64,000 bases of DNA from Peptidiphaga gingivicola (GTDB taxonomy: Bacteria; Actinomycetota; Actinomycetes; Actinomycetales; Actinomycetaceae). Within the stretch, counting starts at the first letter, position 1, and every line of letters starts with the position of its first letter. Of this stretch, positions 33,446-46,802 are shown piece after piece. The position numbers were made by a program, and so were the translations under genes. The stretch spans positions 62,001 to 126,000 of the forward strand of contig NZ_LVZK01000002.1 of the NCBI RefSeq assembly GCF_001652275.1, given 5' to 3'. A model generated the notes under the pieces. That model worked only from the letters and a program-made list of their open reading frames with translations, ran no database searches and was not told the origin of the DNA.

Positions 33446-35066
33446 GTGCATCCTCCTCGTTGTCGTTGCCGCCGACGGGGTTTTCAGCGTCCTCCGAATG
33501 GGCGAATCCCCATCGGCCGCGCCAGGCGGTCTTGGGCACGTCGGCGCCGCGGACGCCGACGTCGCTCACAACCGAGGCGTCCGTCACGCGCATGTCCCCG
33601 TCGGCCTGGGCGCCGGGCTCGGAGGCCGCTTGCGCGCCGGCCTCGGGCATTCCGTCGCCCCGAGGCATTCCGTCGCCCTTTTGCGCACCGGGGGCTTCAG
33701 GGATGACGATGCGGTCTTCGGCAGAAAGCTCCCTGCCCCGCAGTTCGTCGGCGCGAGGGCTGCCGGCGATGATTCCCGCGCCGAGGGTTCTCCCTGTGGC
33801 GTTCGCCTGTTCGTTTCGGGCAGTCTCATGCGGCTGCCCGGCAGGCGGCGTCGGGAAGCCGCCCTTGGCGACCGCCCCGAGGTCGATTTCCTGCGTGTCG
33901 CTCCCCAGGCCGGGAACGCTCGTGCGCGGAGGCATCGTCTGGCCGCCCATGATCTGGGCGATCTCGGGCGCCGCGTCGGCTTGGGGCAAGCCGTGCGGCT
34001 GCGCGCCGCTCGCCTGTCCGCCGCTGGGCCGCGGCGCACTTGGCGGGGCCGCCCTATGCGGAGCCGCCTCGCGCACGGGAGCCTCCCGCGGAGGCAAGCC
34101 GCCCGGCGCGGAGCCGGGGGCCGCGGGGCCGCCCGCCGTCGAGCGGTCAGGCGCAGCGTGCCGCCTCGATTGTCTCACGTCGTGGGCGGCCAACGCCTCG
34201 GTCGGCGTTGCATCGGCGTCGGCCCCCGCCGGCGCGCCCACAGCGGGGACCACCCCGGGACCCGACGAAGCCCCGCGGCCGGCCGAGGGATTCGGCCCGG
34301 GCCCTCCGTCCACCGGGGCCATGGGCACGGTCGGTTTGCCGCTTTCGAGATCTTCGTCCCGCTCGGCGTCGGAAGCTTTGCTCAGAACCGTCGTCTCTGC
34401 GTTCGCGCGGGCTGCTCGGCGAGCGAGCTTGCGTTCGCGAATGGCCTCCCGCTCGGCCTTTTGCAGGCGATCCTGGTGGTCAAGCGCCAGCAGGGCGGCC
34501 CCTACGAGGGCCATGAGCAGGCCGACGACGACGATCGGTATGTTGTTGAACGGCTTGAGGTTGCGGTCCCAGGTGAGCGACACGGTGGGAGCCTTGCCGT
34601 CCGAGCTCGTCGCGATGAGCGAGATCGAGCCGGCGTTGTTTTCGTCGATTCGATACTGCTCTTCGACCGCCCCCTTCTCGGTCTTCTTCTCGATCCACAT
34701 GTCGGAGTCCGCAAGGGTCGGCGCGCCCTTCGCATTGCCGCCCTTGGCCTTTTCCGTTTTCAGCGTGTTCCAGTTCGTCAGCCCGGTGATCTTGGTGGCG
34801 GGGAGCCCCTTTACCCAGCTTTCGACGTCGTCGGAGGTGCCGAAGGCGAGCGTCACACTGGCGTTCCCGGATCCCGCCACTTTGACCTTGACCGTTTCCG
34901 CACCCAACTCGAGCACTCCCGGCGCCGTGTAGACGTAGGGGGCCGACCCTCCCTCGGCGACGGCCGTCGCCGTGCTTTCGGTCTTGTCGACGACCCCGAT
35001 GATAATACCGACCACGGCCACTATGAGCCCCAGCGCAGCAAGCGCAATGCCGGCGGTCCTTCGCAT
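33438..35066 (-). CDS. Uncharacterised two-TM membrane protein with Pro/Ala-rich cytoplasmic tail
   Basis: 542 aa. An N-terminal membrane helix (about residues 5-25), an extracytoplasmic domain (about 30-165), a second helix (about 172-192), then a basic segment and ~330 residues of Pro/Ala/Gly-rich, probably disordered cytoplasmic tail. The ATG at 35066 has GAGAGG 6 nt upstream; a longer frame to 35204 lacks support. The partner is the overlapping lipoprotein gene. No family recognised; the tail could be a docking or phosphorylation region, which is a guess. Confidence 0.65.
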   Translation of the reverse strand: MRRTAGIALAALGLIVAVVGIIIGVVDKTESTATAVAEGGSAPYVYTAPGVLELGAETVKVKVAGSGNASVTLAFGTSDDVESWVKGLPATKITGLTNWNTLKTEKAKGGNAKGAPTLADSDMWIEKKTEKGAVEEQYRIDENNAGSISLIATSSDGKAPTVSLTWDRNLKPFNNIPIVVVGLLMALVGAALLALDHQDRLQKAEREAIRERKLARRAARANAETTVLSKASDAERDEDLESGKPTVPMAPVDGGPGPNPSAGRGASSGPGVVPAVGAPAGADADATPTEALAAHDVRQSRRHAAPDRSTAGGPAAPGSAPGGLPPREAPVREAAPHRAAPPSAPRPSGGQASGAQPHGLPQADAAPEIAQIMGGQTMPPRTSVPGLGSDTQEIDLGAVAKGGFPTPPAGQPHETARNEQANATGRTLGAGIIAGSPRADELRGRELSAEDRIVIPEAPGAQKGDGMPRGDGMPEAGAQAASEPGAQADGDMRVTDASVVSDVGVRGADVPKTAWRGRWGFAHSEDAENPVGGNDNEEDAHA

Positions 35067-35273
35067 GTTGTCCCTCTCGTCGAGCGGCAAGGGCGCCTCG
35101 CACGCCCGCGAATCGGGCTTCTTCCGAGTCGCGGCGCCCCTCTTTAATAACGATTTTATAACACTATCGGCCGTCCGATCCGACGTCCCGGTTAGGCCGA
35201 TCACGGCCTATGAAAGTAGCCTAGTCTGTATCCGATTCACAACCCACATATCACCCATCGGAAAGGTCGGAGA

Positions 35274-36677
35274 ATGGTTGAGGAAACCAGCAGGTTCCCG
35301 CTTGTGCGAAAGGGGTATGACCGCGCGCAGGTCGACGAACACATACATGAATTGGAGTCGGCGCTCGAAGAAAGCGAGTCCGCACTCGAGGAAACTAAGT
35401 CCCAGGTCACCGAGCTGGATTCACGCATCCTGCGCCTGTCGGGCGAGCTCGCCGAGGCGAAACAACAGGTTCGGGAGAACTCCCGCCCCAGCTACGGCGG
35501 GCTCGGCTCGCGCGTCGAACGCCTCCTGCGTTCGACGGAGGAGCAGGCCATGGACGTCATGTCCAGGGCAAATTCCGACGCCGAAGCCATCATCGCGCGG
35601 GCAAAGGAGCGCGCCGCGCTGCTGACCAGCAGCGCAGAGGCCGAAGCTCAGGACACGCTCACGAGCGCACGCACCAAGGCCGATCAACTGCGAGCTACAT
35701 CACGTCAGGAGGCGGACGCTTTGGCGATCAACGCACACCGCACCGCGGAAGAACTCGTCGCGTCCGCCGAGCGCGAAGCCGATCGGGTCCGCACATCGGC
35801 GTCGAACGAGGTCTCGTCCATGCGCTCGGAGATCGACCACTACGTCGAGTCCCAGCGGGCCAACGTCGACGCGGAGCTGTCCGAGATGCGCGCCGCAGCG
35901 GAAGAAGAAGTGTCCAAGATCCGCGCGGAGGCAACCCGCGACGCCACACGGCTTCGCAGCGAGACCGACGAGATCGTCGCCGCCCTGCGCGCCTCGGTGG
36001 ACCGCGAGGTCGCGAATCTGCGCAAACGCAGCGCCGATGAGCGCGCCGCCATCGACGCCGAGGCCCGCGAGCGCACGGAGGCCATGGTCTCCGACGCCGA
36101 AGGCAGGGCCGAGGCTGCCGAAAGGCGCTTGGCGGAGGCCACGCAGAGGGCCGAGCAGATCACGTCCGACTCGGAGAAGACGGCCACCGCCACGCTGAAC
36201 CAGGCTCAGGAGGAGGCCTCGTCCATCGTCTCCGCGGCACGCGACGAGGCTCGCAGAATCCGCTCTGAGGCCAACGCGGAGGCCGCCGCGATGGCCCACT
36301 CGGCCGAGGAGCACGTCGCCTCCCTGGAGAGCCAGCGCGACGCACTTCTGACCTACCTGGAGGACATGCGCTCGATGCTCGCGTCTTCGGATTCCGGGCT
36401 CGCGCTGGCCAACATCGTCAGCGCCGGCCAGGCCCGAGCCGAAACGCCGACGGTCACGTCCGCGGCGTCGGCGGCTTCTGCGCCCGAAAGCGGGGACGAA
36501 GGCGCCGAGGTCCACGAAATCGAGGTTCCCCGGGCCGTCGAATCGGAGGAAGACAAGCCCGCCGATCAAGACAAGTCGAAGTCTGCCGCCGGCAAGAAGA
36601 AGCCTCAGGCAAAGGCCTCGGGCAAGTCGGCGTCCTCGAAAGCGGGAGGGGCCGCAAAGAAGAAGCAAGCGTCCTGA
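35274..36677 (+). CDS. DivIVA-like long coiled-coil protein
   Basis: 467 aa. The N-terminus F-P-L-V-R-K-G-Y-D-R-A-Q-V-D-E-H-I matches the membrane-curvature-binding DivIVA/GpsB domain. It is followed by a continuous Ala/Glu/Arg-rich coiled coil (about residues 25-370) and a Lys/Ala-rich tail. Such proteins (DivIVA, Scy- or FilP-type) organise polar growth or division sites in actinobacteria. It is longer than Wag31, so it is probably a second family member. AAGGTCGGAG precedes the ATG. Confidence 0.8.
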   Translation: MVEETSRFPLVRKGYDRAQVDEHIHELESALEESESALEETKSQVTELDSRILRLSGELAEAKQQVRENSRPSYGGLGSRVERLLRSTEEQAMDVMSRANSDAEAIIARAKERAALLTSSAEAEAQDTLTSARTKADQLRATSRQEADALAINAHRTAEELVASAEREADRVRTSASNEVSSMRSEIDHYVESQRANVDAELSEMRAAAEEEVSKIRAEATRDATRLRSETDEIVAALRASVDREVANLRKRSADERAAIDAEARERTEAMVSDAEGRAEAAERRLAEATQRAEQITSDSEKTATATLNQAQEEASSIVSAARDEARRIRSEANAEAAAMAHSAEEHVASLESQRDALLTYLEDMRSMLASSDSGLALANIVSAGQARAETPTVTSAASAASAPESGDEGAEVHEIEVPRAVESEEDKPADQDKSKSAAGKKKPQAKASGKSASSKAGGAAKKKQAS

Positions 36678-36734
36678 GGGCTCACGCGCCTGAAGGGCTC
36701 ACGCAGCTTGTGATATCACGCACGTAGTTCGCTC

Positions 36735-36770
36735 ACGCGGGAGGGAAGGCGCCCCTCCCGCGTTTGTTTT
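36735..36770 (+). terminator. Rho-independent terminator of the DivIVA-like gene
   Basis: ACGCGGGAGGG pairs with CCCTCCCGCGT over a 7-nt loop, followed by TTGTTTT. It lies 58 bp after the stop codon. Confidence 0.88.
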
Positions 36771-36817
36771 CGGCGCTCCCCGTCTGCTCCAGCAGGCCGG
36801 CGGAGTCAGCCGGGGCG

Positions 36818-37609
36818 CTACGCAGCCTGCCGGTAGAAATCGGCCAGAGCCTTTGCCAGCACCTCGGGCTGTTCGTCCGCAACAAAGTGGCCGGCGCCTG
36901 GAATCTCAATGATTTTCGCACGCGGAGCAAGCTCCTTCCATTGCTGGAGGAGTGCGAAGCTGCACGTGGCGTCGTCCGCGCCGCGCTCGAGAAGGATTGG
37001 CCCGTCGATGGCGGTCAGCGCGCCGATGGCGCTGTCGCGGTCGAGCAGAGCCCTCTGAAGCCAGGCGAGCGAAGCCGAGTTGAACAGCCGAAAACGCCGG
37101 TCGAGGCTCTGACGCACGGATTCCGGCGAGGCGGGGGAAACAAGGAAATTGCTCCATTCCTTGACGGACTCATATCCCTTGCCCTCCTCGCACAGGGCGA
37201 TGCTCTCGCGCCGAATGGCGGCATGGTCGGCGTCGTCCACGCCGATGTTCGTGTCCATAAGCGCCAGGCCGGCGACCCTCTCGGGGTAGGTCTGCGCAAA
37301 GGTCGCCGCCACGGTTCCGCCCATCGACATGCCCCCGAGGACGACGCGCTCGACCTCGAGCTCGTCAAGCGACTCGCGGATCGCCTCGACGAAGACTTCG
37401 AGCGAAGGCTCGGGGCGCCCATAGCGCTCTTGAAGTTCGGCGCCGCTTGGGGAGCCGCCGAAGCCCGGGGCGTCGACGGTGAGGACGTCGATCGGGGCGA
37501 GCCTGTCGCGAACCAGATCCCACATCGTCGAATCGAGCGGCATCGCGTGAAGAAGAAGGAGCGGGAGCTTTCCCGCGTCTCCCGTTCGCCTTGTAGCTAG
37601 TACAGTCAT
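36818..37609 (-). CDS. Alpha/beta-fold hydrolase
   Basis: 263-aa serine hydrolase. The nucleophile elbow is G-M-S-M-G-G (Ser about residue 95), the oxyanion region H-A-M-P-L is near residue 21, and the catalytic His is in G-A-G-H-F near residue 241. The pattern fits the broad esterase/lactonase/haloperoxidase group (similar to 3-oxoadipate enol-lactonase), and no aromatic pathway gene is nearby to narrow it. GGTGGGGAT before the ATG can act as ribosome-binding site; a TAGGGT box in the same place also fits a leaderless start. Confidence 0.82.
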   Translation of the reverse strand: MTVLATRRTGDAGKLPLLLLHAMPLDSTMWDLVRDRLAPIDVLTVDAPGFGGSPSGAELQERYGRPEPSLEVFVEAIRESLDELEVERVVLGGMSMGGTVAATFAQTYPERVAGLALMDTNIGVDDADHAAIRRESIALCEEGKGYESVKEWSNFLVSPASPESVRQSLDRRFRLFNSASLAWLQRALLDRDSAIGALTAIDGPILLERGADDATCSFALLQQWKELAPRAKIIEIPGAGHFVADEQPEVLAKALADFYRQAA

Positions 37610-37752
37610 ATCCCCACCCTAGCCGCGCATCGTCGTTCAGGCCAGGGTTACGCGCCCGTGCACTCGCTTTCGCTGGGCGGGGAGCTCGCGTCGCCGCCGA
37701 TGCGGCACACCCGCCTCCGCCTACGCGGAACTCGCGCCGACGGCGCAGGGCG

Positions 37753-38037
37753 TCATCTCGTTCCGCGATGCCTCCAGCACGACGTGTGCCAGTGTCGTCT
37801 CGAATCAATCCCGAACTGCGAGCCCAGGACGGTGTCCTCCGTCCACGCCACCTCGTGCGCCTCGCCGACGTCGATCGAGCCTCCGCATCCGGGGCACACG
37901 TAGCGTTTGGCCGCTTCGCGGATGTGGAAGACCTTGTACTCGGCGCCGTCGCGGCCGATCTCGTGCTTCACGCCGCCCATGGCCGCACGCGCATTCAGCG
38001 GGCGCACCGGCCGCGAGTACTTTTTCGACCGGCGCAT
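37753..38037 (-). CDS. Small zinc-ribbon-like protein coupled to nucS
   Basis: 94 aa. A C-P-G-C pair (about residues 48-51) and a later H-W-H-T-S-C could bind zinc; the first 25 residues are basic. The ATG shares its A with the nucS stop codon (TGATG), so translation is coupled. A similar small cysteine protein commonly follows nucS in actinobacteria. Function unknown; a nucleic-acid role is suggested only by context and the basic charge. Confidence 0.72.
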   Translation of the reverse strand: MRRSKKYSRPVRPLNARAAMGGVKHEIGRDGAEYKVFHIREAAKRYVCPGCGGSIDVGEAHEVAWTEDTVLGSQFGIDSRRHWHTSCWRHRGTR

Positions 38038-38732
38038 CAGAACAGCCTGTCCTCCGGGTTGTCCAAGCCGCGCATTTCGTCGTAGTCGAGAACGACGCAC
38101 TCGATGCCCCTGTCTTCGGCCAGGACTCTGGCCTGGGGCTTGATCTCCTGGGCGGCGAAAACCCCGCGCACCGGGGCCAGCAGCGGATCGCGCTCAAGCA
38201 GCGCGAGATACCGGGTCAGCTGTTCGACGCCGTCGATCTCGCCGCGCCGCTTGACCTCCACGGCCACGTGCCCGCCGTCGCCGTCGCGCACAAGAAGGTC
38301 GACAGGCCCGATGGCCGTCGGAAACTCCCGGCGCACCAGGCTCATGCCCTCGCCGATCCGCTCGACCTGCTCGGCCAGAAGCGCCTGCAAATGCGCCTCG
38401 ACGCCGTCTTTGACGAGGCCCGGCTCGATTCCTAGGTCGTGGCTGGCCTCGGCGCACACCTCGAAGATGCGCACGACCAGCCTGTCCTCGCTCTTGTTGC
38501 GTGAGACCTCCCACACTTCGCTCACGCCGGACGCGGCTTCGTCTTCGTCGGGCTCGCGCACGGACATCGAGCAGGGAGGGCTCATCCAGTTCAGCGGCTT
38601 GTAGGAGCCGCCGTCGGCGTGGACGAGCACCGAGCCGTCGGCTTTGACCATGAGAAGCCTCGTCGCCTTCTCCAGGTGGGCGTCGAGGCGGCCCGAGTAA
38701 TCGACGGAACACTCAGCAAAGACTACGCGCAT
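38037..38732 (-). CDS. nucS: Mismatch-specific endonuclease NucS/EndoMS
   Basis: 231-aa dimeric nuclease that cuts both strands at G-T, G-G and T-T mismatches, replacing MutS/MutL in actinobacteria. The N-terminal DNA-binding and dimer domain begins M-R-V-V-F-A-E-C. The C-terminal RecB-like nuclease has the motif D-L-L-V-R-D-x-D-G-x2-V-A-V-E-V-K (about residues 146-161), and the extreme C-terminus E-D-R-L-F fits a beta-clamp-binding tail. A TAGGCT box at 38741-38746, 8 nt before the ATG, suggests a leaderless promoter. Confidence 0.95.
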   Translation of the reverse strand: MRVVFAECSVDYSGRLDAHLEKATRLLMVKADGSVLVHADGGSYKPLNWMSPPCSMSVREPDEDEAASGVSEVWEVSRNKSEDRLVVRIFEVCAEASHDLGIEPGLVKDGVEAHLQALLAEQVERIGEGMSLVRREFPTAIGPVDLLVRDGDGGHVAVEVKRRGEIDGVEQLTRYLALLERDPLLAPVRGVFAAQEIKPQARVLAEDRGIECVVLDYDEMRGLDNPEDRLF

Positions 38733-38811
38733 AGCCTCACAGCCTACCCGATGCGCCTGACGTCGCGCCTCGCTCGCCCACTAGGCACACGCCCGACGTG
38801 CAGCGAATCGA

Positions 38812-39222
38812 TCAGAAGTCGGCCGGCTCCTCGGCCGGCGGCGCGGAATCGATCCATGAGACGAGCCCCGCGAATTGGGCGGTGCGCAGCGCGGCCTCGT
38901 ATTCGACCCCGTCGCCGAGGAACTCGACGACCGTGGTCCCCGGGAGGATTCCCTGGCGATGCCCTCGGATCTCCAGGAGCTCGCGGGGAAAGCTCCATTT
39001 GGAGTTCAGCACCAGGGACCTGCGCGGATACCATTCGATTGCATCGGCTTGGAGCGCGATGATCCCGGGAATCCAACGGCCTCCCTTTCGCCGCAGCGCG
39101 CATTGGAACGTGCCGTACTTGTGCAGAAGCCCTCTCAAACGCACGAAGTAGACGCTGAGAAACGCGAGGCCCGCCAGGGCGCCTGCGAAGGCAACGGCCA
39201 ATATGACGTCAAGCGCCCTCAT
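38812..39222 (-). CDS. DUF2550 family membrane-anchored protein
   Basis: 136 aa with one N-terminal membrane helix (about residues 4-26) and a cytoplasmic domain with the DUF2550 pattern (R-K-G-G-R-W-x-P-G, W-Y-P-R-R-S-L). The gene directly behind atpC is a DUF2550 member in many actinobacteria (Rv1312 position). The ATG at 39222 has GGCGGGG upstream. Role unknown. Confidence 0.85.
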   Translation of the reverse strand: MRALDVILAVAFAGALAGLAFLSVYFVRLRGLLHKYGTFQCALRRKGGRWIPGIIALQADAIEWYPRRSLVLNSKWSFPRELLEIRGHRQGILPGTTVVEFLGDGVEYEAALRTAQFAGLVSWIDSAPPAEEPADF

Positions 39223-39288
39223 ATCCCCGCCTTTCGTGCCTTTGCTGCGTGTTCCCGGCCGCAACGCGCCCGGCTGACCTGCGCCCGG

Positions 39289-39548
39289 CTACTCGGTGTG
39301 CCCGGTGTCCGAATGCTCGACGACGACGTAGGCGCGGTCCTCGTCGACCGTCACAAAGCCGCCGTCGACCTCGAAGACGAGCGAGCGGCCCTCCGAAAGG
39401 TTCACCTCGACCCTGCCGGGCACGAGGAGCGCCATGAGGGGAGTGTGCCCGGGTAGGATCCCCATGGCGCCTTCCTGAGACGGAACGACGAGGTGGCCGG
39501 TGTCTCCCGACCACACGAGCGCCTGCCTGTCGACGATCTCGACCTTCA

Positions 39549-39549
<1 letters not shown>
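39289..39549 (-). CDS. atpC: ATP synthase F1 subunit epsilon, short form
   Basis: 86 aa, last gene of the atp operon. It links the gamma stalk to the c-ring. The N-terminal beta-sandwich is complete (V-P-S-Q-E-G-A-M-G-I-L-P-G-H-T-P-L), but the C-terminal two-helix domain that can inhibit ATP hydrolysis in longer homologues is absent. The ATG shares a base with the atpD stop codon (TGATG); a longer frame inside atpD is not used. Confidence 0.92.
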
Positions 39550-41012
<1,463 letters not shown>

Positions 41013-41945
41013 TTAAGCACCCTGCTTGAGCGCGTCGGCGCCCGAGACGATTTCGGTGATCTCTGTCGTAATCTCCGCCTGGCGCGCGTTGTTGGCCAGG
41101 CGGGTGTAGTCCTCAATGAGCTTCTGGGCGTTCTCCGTGGCCGAATGCATCGCCTGTTGGCGCGAGGCGAGCTCCGAGGCGGCGGCCATGAGGAGAACCG
41201 AATGAATGCGCTGGCTCACGTACATCGGCAGCAGCGCGTCGAAGATGTCCTCCGCCGAGGGCTCGAACTCGAAGAGAGGACGCGTTTCCTCCGGCCTGTC
41301 CCCCAGGTCGTCGACCGGCCCGCGCTCGTCGTCGTCTTCCGCCTCGACGACTTCGAGGGGGAGCATGTGGCGCACCTGGACGATCTGCCGGACCATCGAG
41401 ACGAACCTCGTGTAGACGACGATGAGCTCGCCGACGCCGCCGTCTTCGGGCGCGGCGAGATAGGCGTCGAGAAGGGTGGAGGCGACGTCGTCGGAGACGT
41501 CGATGTCGGGGTTGTCGGACTTGCCGGTCCACGACTTCGCCACCTCGATTCCCTGGAACCTGTAGTAGGACTCGCCGCGGCGCCCGCTCACGTACAGAAC
41601 GGGCTCCCTGCCTTCCGTCCGCAGCTCCTCGACCAGCCTGTCGGCCTCGCGAAGGACGGACGAGGAGTAGGCGCCCGCCATCCCCCTGTCCGACGTGACG
41701 ACGAGGACGGCCACCCGGTTCGTGTCCTCGCGGTGGGTGAGCATGGGATGGTTGAGCTCGTGGTCGTGGAGGGCCACGGCCGCTATCGACCGCGTGAGGA
41801 TCCGGGTGTAGGGATCCAGGCCGCTCGCAGCCTCTCGCGCCCTGCCGATGCGCGAGGCGGCGATGAGCTCCATCGCGCGGAAGACCTTTTCCAGCGTCGC
41901 CGTCGCCCTGATCTTCTCCTTGAAGACCCTCTGTGCGCCCGCCAC
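41013..41945 (-). CDS. atpG: ATP synthase F1 subunit gamma
   Basis: 310 aa, the rotating central shaft. The N-terminal helix R-V-F-K-E-K-I-R-A-T-x-T-L-E-K-V-F-R-A-M and the C-terminal helix M-H-S-A-T-E-N-A-x-K-L-I-E-D-Y-T-R-L-A-N are typical. An acidic insertion of about 30 residues (around 195-225) is of the actinobacterial kind. The GTG at 41945 is two bases after the atpA stop codon. Confidence 0.95.
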   Translation of the reverse strand: MAGAQRVFKEKIRATATLEKVFRAMELIAASRIGRAREAASGLDPYTRILTRSIAAVALHDHELNHPMLTHREDTNRVAVLVVTSDRGMAGAYSSSVLREADRLVEELRTEGREPVLYVSGRRGESYYRFQGIEVAKSWTGKSDNPDIDVSDDVASTLLDAYLAAPEDGGVGELIVVYTRFVSMVRQIVQVRHMLPLEVVEAEDDDERGPVDDLGDRPEETRPLFEFEPSAEDIFDALLPMYVSQRIHSVLLMAAASELASRQQAMHSATENAQKLIEDYTRLANNARQAEITTEITEIVSGADALKQGA

Positions 41946-41947
41946 GG

Positions 41948-43579
<1,632 letters not shown>

Positions 43580-43615
43580 TCCTCTTTCCTTAACTACGTA
43601 GGCGGTGGCCGCCGG

Positions 43616-44431
43616 TTACTTGATGACGGCGTCCTTGACGCCCTTGATCCGCGTGGCGAGCGTCGCGTCGATGACGTCGTCGCCTATGTGTATGCGAATG
43701 CCGCCCACGGCTGCGGCGTCGATCGCGACGTGAACGGACACGTCTTTGCCGTAACGCGCTGAGAGGATCCTCTTCAGCCGTTCTTCCTGTTTGCGAGTGA
43801 GCGGGCTCGCCGCCGTCACGGAGGCGACGAGCTTGGATTGGATCTCCGCTGCGGCGTCGACGTACCCCGTCAGCGAAGCGGCCAACGTCGGGAGCGGCGC
43901 CCGCGCCACCGCGCGGCGAATGAGCGTCAGCGCGGGCGCGCCGACGTGCTTTTTCCACACCCGGTCGGCCAGCGCGTCCCTGCGCGCGAGGGAAACGGCG
44001 TCGTCGGACAGGGTGATGCGCAGGTCGCGCTCTTCGGCCAAAAGCCTCATGGCCCGATACAGCTCGCCCTCCGTTTCGCCCAGCTTTCCGGCCGAATCGG
44101 AGTGCGCGAGCACGGATTGGACGCCCAGGAGTTCGACGGAGTCGGCGATGTCCGCCTCGTCGGCCCACCGGTCGCGCACGAGCCCGATGACGAGCTCGGA
44201 CATCTCCTCGGAAAACCGTGGGGAGAAGACGTCGGAGGCTAAACGTGCGCGGTCCTGCGCCGCTCGGCTGGAATCCGCAAGCGAACGCGCAAGCTGGCCG
44301 GACGCGCGAAGAACGTCGGCTACGGCGAAGGCCTCCTCGCCGAAATCGAGCCCGCGCGCGCTCTTTTGCCGCAGAAGCGCGCCCCAGCGGTCCTTTGCAC
44401 GCTCGTAGGATTCCCGGCTGACGGCACGCAT
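43616..44431 (-). CDS. atpH: ATP synthase F1 subunit delta
   Basis: 271 aa, joins the peripheral stalk to F1. It is longer than the ~180-aa proteobacterial form, as usual in actinobacteria, but separate from subunit b rather than fused as in mycobacteria. The C-terminal G-G-I-R-I-H-I-G-D-x-V-I-D-A-T segment is the family signature. The ATG directly follows the atpF stop codon. Confidence 0.93.
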   Translation of the reverse strand: MRAVSRESYERAKDRWGALLRQKSARGLDFGEEAFAVADVLRASGQLARSLADSSRAAQDRARLASDVFSPRFSEEMSELVIGLVRDRWADEADIADSVELLGVQSVLAHSDSAGKLGETEGELYRAMRLLAEERDLRITLSDDAVSLARRDALADRVWKKHVGAPALTLIRRAVARAPLPTLAASLTGYVDAAAEIQSKLVASVTAASPLTRKQEERLKRILSARYGKDVSVHVAIDAAAVGGIRIHIGDDVIDATLATRIKGVKDAVIK

Positions 44432-44980
44432 CTACTTCTCCTTCGGCCGCGGTCCGGCCGGGGCGCTCACATCCGCCTCGAGCTCGTCGAGGAACGAATC
44501 GACCACGGCGGAAGAGACCTTGGGGTCGAGGGCCTGCTCGCCGACGATTCGCCCGGCCAGTTCGGCGGCCAGCGATCCGACGTCGCGTCGAAGCTGGGTT
44601 CTCGCGAGCTTCGCGTCGGCGTCTATCTGGCGCTGAGCTGCGTCCGCGACCCTCTTCGCCTCGACGGAGGCATTCTTCTTGGCGTCCTCGACGATTGCCG
44701 CGGCGTTGCTCTGAGCGGTCTCGCGAATTTGCGCCGCCTCGCGTCTGGCCTCGTTAACCTCGTCCGCGAGCGCCGCCCGTTCGCGGGCTGTCTCCTCACG
44801 GGCGCGCTCCGCCTGGTTCAGTCCTTCGTCGATCTTCTGCGTGCGCTCGTCGAGAAGCCGCATGAAGGTGGGCCAGGCGAACTTGAAGATCGCCAAAGCG
44901 ACGATGACGAACGAGACGGTTCCCCAGACCAGGTCGGCCGTCGCCGGAAGTATGAGGGAGTGCTCGGAAGCGGTCGTCAT
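44432..44980 (-). CDS. atpF: ATP synthase F0 subunit b
   Basis: 182 aa, peripheral stalk. One membrane helix (about residues 16-36) is followed by a long charged Ala/Glu/Arg coiled coil ending with L-A-G-R-I-V-G-E. It starts 2 nt after the atpE stop codon. Confidence 0.95.
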   Translation of the reverse strand: MTTASEHSLILPATADLVWGTVSFVIVALAIFKFAWPTFMRLLDERTQKIDEGLNQAERAREETARERAALADEVNEARREAAQIRETAQSNAAAIVEDAKKNASVEAKRVADAAQRQIDADAKLARTQLRRDVGSLAAELAGRIVGEQALDPKVSSAVVDSFLDELEADVSAPAGPRPKEK

Positions 44981-44982
44981 GA

Positions 44983-46030
<1,048 letters not shown>

Positions 46031-46258
46031 TTCCTACCCCTTCGTTGATCCGGCAGCTTGGTTTGTCGCATTCGCACCATACAGCACTCGCGGGAATGCC
46101 CGCGAGCACGTACACCTCTCGATACTACGCCTTGACCGAGAGAGGCGCCACATGCGCGTCAAACCGGAGCGGTGAGACGCTCCCCGTCGAGCGAAACAGA
46201 CGCGAAACGGAGGGAAGACGCTAAACGAAGCGGACAGAAGGCAAGCGGACAGAAGACG

Positions 46259-46795
46259 TCAAGAGGGGGCGTCGGCCGCCTCGTCGTCCCGTCCCCCGTT
46301 CCGTTCTTCGAGGCCTTCGCGCTCCTCGAAGTTCTCGCACTCCTGGAAGCCTTCGCGCTCCTCAAAGTCCTCGCGCTCCTCGAAGCCTTCGCGCTCCTCA
46401 AAGTCCTCGCGCTCCTCGAAGCCTTCGCGCTGTCTCAACGCACCCCACGAATCGATCGCAAGGGAGGCGACGACGCCGAGCGCCACCGCAACGACCAGTG
46501 CTCTGCGATTCAGGCCGGCCCAACTGTCGAGGGCGCTGAAGACGCCGAGCACCGCCGCCATTTTCAGAACGAAGCCGAAAGCCATCGCCGCGCCCGAGCA
46601 CCGGCGGGCCGCCACCGCCGTGAGCGCGCCCGCAGCGCCGACCGTCGCCGCGGCGACGGCAATCGAGCGGGCGACGTCGAATCTTCCCGCCGCCGCGAAA
46701 GCGCCTGCTCCGAGGCAACCGAGCACGGACATGGCCGCGAGGTTACACAGAGCGATCGTCCGCAGCGTCTTGTCGGCGTCGGCCGCGTCGGCCAT
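46259..46795 (-). CDS. AtpI-like membrane protein with repeat-derived tail
   Basis: 178 aa in the atpI position between wecA and atpB. Four hydrophobic segments (about residues 15-120) are compatible with ATP synthase protein I-like proteins, although identity to AtpI is not obvious. The last ~50 residues are tandem copies of E-x-F-E-E-R from a DNA minisatellite. The ATG at 46795 lies 7 bp after the wecA stop codon with AAGG upstream. The 228-bp gap before atpB shows nothing else. Confidence 0.65.
   Translation of the reverse strand: MADAADADKTLRTIALCNLAAMSVLGCLGAGAFAAAGRFDVARSIAVAAATVGAAGALTAVAARRCSGAAMAFGFVLKMAAVLGVFSALDSWAGLNRRALVVAVALGVVASLAIDSWGALRQREGFEEREDFEEREGFEEREDFEEREGFQECENFEEREGLEERNGGRDDEAADAPS
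46304..46429. repeat. Coding minisatellite at the 3' end of the atpI-like gene
   Basis: A 36-bp unit at 46358-46393 is repeated exactly at 46394-46429; degenerate 18-bp half-units extend to about 46304. The encoded peptide alternates E-G-F-E-E-R and E-D-F-E-E-R. The perfect match of the two units suggests recent expansion. Confidence 0.8.
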
Positions 46796-46802
46796 CCGCG
46801 CC

